A stretch of 64,000 bases of DNA from assembly GCA_944472155.2 (NCBI GenBank), contig OX235277.1, positions 39,634,758-39,698,757 of the forward strand, given 5' to 3'. Each line of letters begins with the position of its first letter. Positions within the stretch are counted from its first letter, which is position 1. This DNA is from Trichobilharzia szidati (lineage: Eukaryota; Platyhelminthes; Trematoda; Strigeidida; Schistosomatidae). The notes below the pieces were generated by a model. It searched no databases. It was not told the DNA's origin and worked only from the letters and a program-made list of their open reading frames with translations. Positions 57,460 to 64,000 of the stretch are shown here, in pieces. Both the position numbers and the translations under genes were made by a program.

Positions 57460-57840
57460 ATAAACTTCGTTGCATACTGAAGATCAAATGACCGGCAAGA
57501 ACGAATCGGCAAAAATGAACTATGGGTACGAATTAACCAAGAACCTGTCGTCCAACAAATATGTAGGAGGAAATGGAGGTGGATCGGGCATACATTGAGG
57601 ACGCCATTGATTGACATTGCGCGCTAGTCCATTGCTCAATTGGAACCCGAATGGGAAGCGACAAGTTGGTTACCAGTGCGAGAGTGATATGAAGGAGACC
57701 GTGTGAGGATTAGGAAATTAGAGATAACGGGCAATCGTGAACCCAAATGAAGAGGACAGCGAAGAATAGAAGAAAGTGGAGATGTGTTGTTGAAACCCTT
57801 TGTGTTCCACTCGGAACCCAAGGGAATGCTTATAAATGGT
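57460..57840 (+). mobile_element. RTE (SR2-like) 3' end fragment
   Basis: ttgcatactgaagatcaaat, atatgtaggaggaaatggag, tggaacccgaatgggaagcg, then the 3' end gtgttccactcggaacccaa. Broken by stops. Confidence 0.7.
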
Positions 57841-57989
57841 CTCTTATATTTCTTGAAGCAATCAGAGAGTATTTAAGAAAGTGAAGAGTCTACAACTAAT
57901 CGATCATCTCGTTGGTACGTATGATTGCTGCATAAAAACTAAACACTGCTCATAATCATATCAAGACATTCATTGTGTATTTTTTTTCT

Positions 57990-58340
57990 TCAAACAACCT
58001 TATTCTATAATGGAATTTTCTTGTGAATTTTGCTGTATCTCTGAATTCAGTGATATAGGCCAGACCAGTAGATTGGCGTCAGTCAGAATGTTCGAACACC
58101 AAAATTTACCTAAGTGTACAATGATTGACCCCATGAAAATGAACAGTTTGGAGGAAAACTTATTAATCTTAATACATTCACTAACCCACAATCATACAAT
58201 TGTGGAGGGAATAGCCACAATTCCAAAACCTACTGTACTCTACTTGAGGGAGAGGTTGACCACTGAATCTATGTCCATCGAATGTACACCAAAGCAACCG
58301 TGTAGTGCTAAAGACCTAAGACTTATGTCAAAGATATAGA
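57990..58340 (+). mobile_element. Probable Penelope-like element, decayed endonuclease
   Basis: One frame reads FSCEFCCISEF, IGQTSRLASVRMFEHQNL: a GIY-YIG-like YIG-x-T-x-R..EH pattern. The rest (HNHTIVEGIATIPKPTVLYL) loosely fits the PLE C-terminus. Assignment rests on this pattern only. Confidence 0.45.
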
Positions 58341-58409
58341 AAATATGACTGGCTATGAAATCAAAGGATAAGAAATAATGGAATTATATAAACAAAGTTT
58401 CAAAGTTGT

Positions 58410-58790
58410 GATTTTTTACAGGATTTCATCATGAGCTGACATTGGTTAGAGAACCACTGGAAAATCTGTGAGTACCAAACTGCTGTTTCGTCCTAGTTTG
58501 AGACCCCTCATCAGTACACCCTCACCCACTACCAGGGCTCGAACACAGGACCTTCCGGTTACAAGGCGAGTTAGCTCATAGACCGTTAAGCCACTGGGAC
58601 CCGATACAGTGGCTCATGAATTCTAACTTCTGCCAATTCACGAGATAGCGCAACAGCTAGCCAATGTCTTCAGTGAATATTTGTCCTCACACCCCACCTG
58701 CTGCACCCACTTCCCACTAGAACTACCTAACTGAATAGGGCCAGTCGCCAGTGAGTATCTCATTGATGTTCAAGTATTGGTTTGTAGGGA
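58410..58790 (-). repeat. Hammerhead/tRNA-like repeat, full unit
   Basis: Antisense unit with all parts: ttacaggatttcatcatgag, ctgctgtttcgtcctagttt, B box gggctcgaacacaggacc, A-box side ccgttaagccactgggac, spacer gaattctaacttctgcc. The same start recurs at 58804, so the period is 388 bp. Confidence 0.78.
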
Positions 58791-59119
58791 TTTGGTTGAT
58801 TGGTTACAGGATTTCATCATGAGCTGACACTGGTTAGAGAACCACTGGAGAAGCTAGGAGTGCTAGACATCTGTTTCGTCCTAGTTTGGGACTCTTCATC
58901 AGTACGCAACCAGCAGAAGTTAGAATTCATGGGCCATTTGATCGAGTCCCAGTGGCTTAATTGTCGATGAACCCAGAAGGTCCTGGGTTCAAACCCCGAA
59001 CTAGGACGACATAGCTGTCCACTTCTCTCAGGTATTCCAAGGGATTTCCAACCAATTTCAGCTCATGATGAAATCCTTTAATCGATCAACCAAATCCCTA
59101 CAAAACAATACTTGGATAT
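58791..59119. repeat. Hammerhead/tRNA-like palindrome
   Basis: Left arm 58757-58905 (tattggtttgtagggattt, gctgacactggttagagaac) and right arm 58975-59115, its reverse complement (tttcagctcatgatgaaatc, aaatccctacaaaacaatac). The antisense core on the left is well kept except for the 3-nt insertion. Confidence 0.75.
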
Positions 59120-59624
59120 GATTTTATCATTCATTTACGTTCCGAGTAGAGCACAGATCTTCAGTACATGTGAAGTTCCAGTTGTGGGTGGTTGTGTTGT
59201 TTTTACGAGGTGGCGTTGCTCCCGAAATTTGCCTCTTTTCCAGGCCTTACTGTTGAGTAGTAGACTAGAACGAGTTTCAGAAGTGCATAAGCTAGAAATC
59301 GAAATGGAATAACATGCATGATTGGCAAGCATTCTAACACTGAGCAACCACCGCATAATCTTCATATGATTATGAGCAGCAGTAAGATGTGCTCAAAATA
59401 TCTTCCCTAATATTTTTTGGTGGATGGTAACCAGTATTTGAGCTTTCGATGCTCATTTCTTCCATTTGCTACGCATCAGTCAGATGTATCTGCATTTCCC
59501 ACTTGGATTTGAACCCAACATGCATCATTTCAAACGCTACATCAACACAGGTGGGATATTTTGGTCGAATTAATCAACCGCAAAACGGTAGTTGAAACCC
59601 ACTGCACAAGAGTCTGCTCTAGTG
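59120..59624. other. Unassigned; tRNA-like remnant near 59495-59555
   Basis: cccacttggatttgaaccca on the plus strand resembles an antisense B box; otherwise nothing. Confidence 0.4.
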
Positions 59625-59725
59625 TGGCTCAGGTGGTATAGTGAATAACGCTTTAGCCTTTGGAATATTGGCTACCGGGTTCGAGTCTAAGTGGGAACAC
59701 CATCACTCTCTAGGAAATGCATTAG
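59625..59725 (+). repeat. tRNA-like SINE, second type
   Basis: tggctcaggtggtatagtg (A box), accgggttcgagtctaagtg (B box), then caccatcactctc as in 26755-26885. Confidence 0.55.
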
Positions 59726-59885
59726 GGAACGCCTTGTAACCAGAAGGTCCTGGGTTCGAACGCCGGTGGGTGTGTACTGTGAAGAGTCTCAAACTGGGAC
59801 GAAATAGCTGTCAAGTACTCCCTGCAGGTTTTCCAGTGGTTCTGTAACCAAGGCCAGCTCAAGATGAAATCCTGTGACCAAGTAA
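59726..59885 (+). repeat. Hammerhead/tRNA-like repeat fragment
   Basis: ccttgtaaccagaaggtcct, gggttcgaacgccggtg, gtgaagagtctcaaactggg, acgaaatagctgtcaagtac. Core box damaged (TGTGAAGAG). Confidence 0.65.
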
Positions 59886-60369
59886 GAAGAATATTGTTTA
59901 TGTGTTATTTCCTATAACTTCATAAATATTTTAACTAATGTTATTATTACTATCCATTGTTAATTTTAACAGACATGCTACCTCCCTCACTTTACTTCTT
60001 AGTGTATTAAATTATCTACTCGCTTGTTACGTCACTTTCCTCACCTCCGTTCACCAATAACACATAATTAAGAACATAAAGCAACAGAATTCCCATTCCC
60101 CCCGCACTGTGGGATGGTTTATTTTTCTCAGATTTGAATCTTATTTCGATGCTTACCTGATAAAGGTCTTTGAAAAGATATATATTTATATGTATATAAG
60201 AGAAAAAGCATACATAAATCCACTATTTAATTTATTTCATGTCAAAATGTCAATTTTATGGCGGTCTGTTTAAATTACCACGTTACAAAAACATCACCGA
60301 TCCATAAAAATTCAATTTATTTTGTTGTATTCCACATTGTTTAAATCATATCACTGTATGCCAATCTGT

Positions 60370-60950
60370 ACTCCTAACCATATTTTAAGTATATTTTCAA
60401 ACCTTCTACTGAAGAATTTTTGGAAGGGAGTGGAGGAATAACACAGCAAGTTATTTAAAAAATGCGCTTCAGATTGAAGAACATTGTTTTGAATAATATA
60501 TATTATTGACATTTGGTGGATGTCTTTTGAAAAGACACTCCTTGGGAATGGCTACTTTCCATGCCTTATAGATAAACACATAGTGAGCAAAACCCACGAA
60601 GGATCCCTATCTCTATGCTGAAAAAGATGTTATACATGAATGTGGTGTTCAACAAAGATCTTTTGGTCAACATCCTATGGAAGAGAATATCTAACGCCCT
60701 GAAAAAGAACATTCTCTGCTGCTACATTACGACTGGCATTCTCATGCCACTGATTGTTCTTCAACAACTCTAAAGACAAACTATCGCATTTGACCACTTC
60801 TATGTGTATCTACCAATTCACTTACTCCTGTGGAGTGAGACACATAGGTTGTTCGATGCGTAATTTACCTAAAAGAGCTAAAGAACTTCAGCCTGCTTTA
60901 ACTGAACAAATATCCATCATCAATTTTTACTCATGTATATAAATGAAGCA
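60370..60950 (+). mobile_element. Penelope-like element, linker and GIY-YIG start
   Basis: With frameshifts: MLKKMLYMNVVFNKDLLVNI, WKRISNALKKNI, then SHLTTSMCIYQFTYSCGVRH, IGCSMRNLPKRAKELQPAL. Same lineage as 56600-57115. The 3' part is lost at about 60950. Confidence 0.72.
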
Positions 60951-61043
60951 AAAAGTTGTTTGAGTGAGTGCTTTGATATGATTATGAGCAGTAGTAATAA
61001 ATTGTGCTGGAAACGTGGTCATCAGTAAATATTACTGTATAAC

Positions 61044-62353
61044 AACACTGTGTGATTTTGATGTGGTTGTGTTCTCTGAGCTGGATAGTTAATTTGCGAA
61101 ACTTTCATCACCCTACTAGACGCATACTTCAATTTGAAGTGAGCTTTAAGATTTCTCCACGAGTTTATTAATCATCTCTCCTGGTGGGTGACCTTGGACG
61201 TGATTGGTTGTTTTTGTGTATTGTCACTCATTGTTTCTTTTACTTGAACTTTAACCCTTTGTGTGTGAGGTTTCTTTCTTATCGGTTGATGAATTTTGTC
61301 TATCGATTGATTGATGATTCACTGGAATACTAGGCAGGCTTCTAAAAATTCTCTAGCACTTTTGTTGTTTCCTCTGTCTAATATTTGAACATTGTTCCAA
61401 TAGAATTGATTTCCGTGGTTGTCTGTATATAGTGATATGAGGTAGTGGATATCATGTCTTTTGACAGCTAGCTTATGTTCGTGGATAGAGGGCCAAGACT
61501 CATTGCAGCACTCCTACCTTAAAGAAAATTGAAGAAATATATCTCATGAACGTCTTCCAAAAGAATGGATATCCAAAGAATTTCATCAAAAGACATATAC
61601 CCCCAAGCCAACCTACCAAACCAAAAGCCCCCAAGGGAAGCACAAAGAAAGTCGCCCTGCCTTATATGAAGGATATTTCAGAAATCAGACTCGTCAGATC
61701 TTTTGGAATTGACGTCGCACACTAACCAACAGAATCACTTCACTCAGTTCTATGTCAACCAAAAGACTCAACAACAAAAGAAGATAAAACCAACATCATC
61801 TACAAAATAAATTGTAACAACTGCGAAAAGCACTACATTGGCCAAAGTGGACATCCCCTTCGTCTTCGTATCCACGAACATAAGCTAGCTGTCAAAAGAC
61901 ATGATATCCACTACCTCATATCACTATATACAGACAACCACGGAAATCAATTCTATTGGAACAATGTTCAAATATTAGACAGAGGAAACAACAAAAGTGC
62001 TAGAGAATTTTTAGAAGCCTGCCTAGTATTCCAGTGAATCATCAATCAATCGATAGACAAAATTCATCAACCGATAAGAAAGAAACCTCACACACAAAGG
62101 GTTAAAGTTCAAGTAAAAGAAACAATGAGTGACAATACACAAAAACAACCAATCACGTCCAAGGTCACCCACCAGGAGAGATGATTAATAAACTCGTGGA
62201 GAAATCTTAAAGCTCACTTCAAATTGAAGTATGCGTTCTAGTAGGGTGATGAAAGTTTCGCAAATTAACTATCCAGCTCAGAGAACACAACCACATCAAA
62301 TCATCCACCTGAGCTACAAATCTTCTCCATCATATCTAACACTGTGTGATTTT
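61044..62353 (+). mobile_element. Penelope-like element with about 430-bp inverted arms and 16-bp target-site duplication
   Basis: The direct repeat aacactgtgtgatttt flanks the insert at 61044-61059 and 62338-62353. Left arm (61060-61487) is the reverse complement of the right arm (61869-62301). Between them, and into the right arm, lies the C-terminal part of a PLE: NVFQKNGYPKNFIKRHI, LPYMKDISEIRLVRSFGI, then the GIY-YIG block NIIYKINCNNCEKHYIGQSG with R..EH, and YTDNHGNQFYWNNVQILDRG to FLEACLVFQ and a stop near 62036. A 36-bp one-sided tail (62302-62337) separates the right arm from the duplication, as described for Penelope ends. Little decay, so a recent insertion. Confidence 0.88.
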
Positions 62354-62379
62354 ATTCATAATGTAATCAAACTCCATTA

Positions 62380-63130
62380 TGTTTATTATTATTACTCCCA
62401 TAGGTTCCAAGTGGGACATAGCGCTTTAAGAGCATATCTCAATCTAACCCTGTTTTCGTCAGTTCTCTTTAGCTGACCCACTGTCGATATAAGCTTTCAT
62501 CTCCTCCTCACACGATCTGCGAAATGTCACCCTTGAAGCTAACCCTAACTCGTCACTTCACACTCAGGCTTCACTTGAGTATAGCCTGGCGCCCAATGTC
62601 ATTCATTGGTCTCCTCAGAGTATGTTCTTTATTTGTTGATTACTAAGTTCTTGACTGGTTCGTTGCTAATAATTCCTTTAGGCGCTTTTATCTTCAGTAT
62701 CGAAGCTACGAAGGGAGGTGTTGATAAAAATCTGCAGTATCTTGTTTGGCATGCTTTTTGTGACGGGTTTCTGATCCACACTGAAGAATTGACTGATCTG
62801 ACATCAGTGTTGGAAATCCGAATCTTGTTCTTAACGCTAACTGCAGAAAATTTTTTATTCTGATTTCAGAGTGATGAATACCTGCCTTGCCTCACCAATC
62901 GTGGTTGGTTTTGACATCTTCATCCGTTCCTCCTGCCTGCCTGTAGTTGAAAAGATGCTTCCCAGGTAAGTGTAAGAAATGGCCTCTTTCAGATTTATCC
63001 GGCTGATAGTGATTAGTGCCTGTTGCTGTCGGTTAATGGGCATCTTCACCCACTCCATCGTCTCTATTTTGTCTGTCTTTTCTGCCTGTTCTGTTAAATT
63101 CTTGGTTTCTACCTGTAATTCTTCGAATTT
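62380..63130 (-). mobile_element. RTE (SR2-like) retrotransposon, sense-oriented 3' part
   Basis: Antisense: attattattactcccatagg (tail), catctcctcctcacacgatc, gtctcctcagagtatg, then LKEAISYTYLGSIFSTTG, EARQVFITLKSE (63058-62855). Broken by frameshifts. Confidence 0.76.
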
Positions 63131-63194
63131 AAAGCTTAGTTATGTAGGAAAAACCATATCAGGTGTTAGTTTGTAGGCAGTGAATGATTTCAAA

Positions 63195-63620
63195 ATTAAT
63201 GGTGGAATGACTGCTGTTAGAGAATTATTGAAAAGCGGTAGGGAGTATTAGATAGCTGTTACATACAATGACGTTGGCTCTCCATCACGATACATTTATG
63301 ACGAATTGGTAGTTTCTACGGGTTGATCACGGATTGATATCAGTTAGAGAAGCTGTAAATACAAAACTAACCCTTACAAACAAAACTATAGAAAATTAAT
63401 CTGATGCTCGCTAGTGACTTGTTACAGGATGGAGTCTTCTGGAGTTCTAGTGAGAAGGCGTGATCAGTGAGGTCCATCCAGATGTCACGTGTGTGGATGG
63501 ATGTGCCATTGATTGGGGTCGCGCTGAATCACGAATTAGTAGAAGTTAGAATTCATTGGCTGGCCTTTGAACCGTAAAACATAACTAATCCTTACAAACC
63601 AAACTATAGAAAATTATCCT
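63195..63620. repeat. Hammerhead/tRNA-like repeat pieces
   Basis: Minus piece (gttagagaattattgaaaag, ttagatagctgttac), then gagttgatcac-type start (63318) with agttagaga, and a plus unit (63380-63620: gctcgctagtgactt, gagttctagtgagaag, gaattagtagaagttagaat). Confidence 0.6.
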
Positions 63621-63834
63621 AGAAAGTCAAACTTCGTCATCTAAATCACTCTGTGTGGTGATGAGGTAAAGTTTCAGTGAAAAAGCGTCAAGTGGAGGAG
63701 TTTTACACACAGAATGATTAAACTTATACCCTAGATTCCAGTACTTGTTAGAAACTTCAATGTTTTCTTTTCAATTCATCAATATTTATTCCCTTTTTTA
63801 GCTTGAATCCACGCAGTATTTGTTACAAGTATGG

Positions 63835-63975
63835 AGTTTTCAGCATGTGATTTAGGTAGCCCAAATTTTGCAGGCCGACTATTGATATCAGGTGTACGTC
63901 GGCCGCGGATCGAATCTCTCGGAGTATGTGCATCGTCAGCGGGCGTCCTAACCACTCTGCCACGCATTAACTAGT
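63835..63975 (-). repeat. tRNA-like SINE or pseudogene (Leu/Ser-like head)
   Basis: Minus strand reads gcgtggcagagtggttagga (A box), a spacer, then agattcgatccgcggcc (B box). The head resembles a type II tRNA (Leu/Ser), but no closed acceptor stem is seen and further sequence (gtacacctgatatcaatag) follows as in a SINE body. The overlapping 62-codon frame is not a gene. Confidence 0.5.
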
Positions 63976-64000
63976 ATTGACGGTATTTTCTGAGCGAGGG

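Noticed and set aside
60100..60240. Good minus-strand donor (CAG|GTAAGC at about 60152)
   Set aside because: An in-frame TAA lies 11 codons upstream in the phase needed for TM2; likely PLE 3' sequence.
62222..62300. gtgatgaaagtttcgcaaa in the PLE arm as a hammerhead
   Set aside because: The GAAA box reads GCAAA and stems cannot be drawn.
63779..63967. Left-strand 62-codon frame
   Set aside because: Overlaps the tRNA-like promoter boxes; no protein similarity.
1..64000. CRISPR arrays, bacterial operons, rRNA genes, viral genomes
   Set aside because: No regularly spaced short repeats, no operon-like gene packing, no rRNA sequence; splice sites and retroelements show a eukaryote.

Overview
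The window is a stretch of a eukaryotic, AT-rich, intron-dominated genome. Hammerhead-carrying tRNA-derived repeats (Smα-like), RTE (SR2-like), CR1 (SR1/Perere-like), Merlin and many Penelope-like elements (PLEs) occur together, which points to a blood fluke (Schistosoma or a close relative). The species cannot be fixed from the sequence alone.

Host gene. Five exons on the minus strand belong to one gene running right to left across at least 42 kb: 44819-44714, 27303-27138, 20324-20261, 9827-9755 and 3893-3049. Each has a consensus acceptor and a GTAAG or GTGAG donor, and the codon phases chain without conflict (0/0, 1/1, 2/2, 0/0). Joined, they encode TM2, TM3, TM4, TM5 and a very long third intracellular loop of a secretin-family (class B1) G-protein-coupled receptor. 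The family signatures are visible: RN.IH.HL in TM2, WMLIEG in TM3, GWG.P in TM4, INF and TKLR in TM5. The extracellular domain and TM1 should lie to the right, and TM6, TM7 and the tail to the left; I could not place them inside the window. Both cysteines of the usual TM3-ECL2 disulfide are missing.

Everything else is intron, largely built from transposable elements. Right-facing (antisense to the gene) non-LTR elements dominate: three CR1 copies (1660, 16055, 39230), nine RTE pieces and two SR3/Perere-like pieces, against three sense RTE pieces (18215, 52645, 62380). PLEs of several lineages (GIY-YIG endonuclease and RT fragments) lie at 4590, 10300, 14800, 24755, 25965, 27610, 28950, 42005, 43935, 49850, 51535, 55384, 56600, 57990, 60370 and 61060. 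A Merlin DNA-transposon remnant with terminal inverted repeats and an 8-bp target duplication sits inside the third CR1.

Short non-autonomous repeats fill the gaps. The first kind is an Smα-like unit (345-bp period) with a tRNA-like Pol III promoter and a hammerhead ribozyme; one copy (14524-14568) has a complete core. The second is a related, much more numerous hammerhead-remnant family (about 388-bp period), often with an inverted extra copy of its 3' end. The third is a tRNA-headed SINE whose 3' tail matches the RTE 3' end, which suggests RTE mobilises it. The inverted 3'-end arm seen at the other end of the hammerhead repeats is also seen on many PLE copies, which suggests a shared retrotransposition mechanism.
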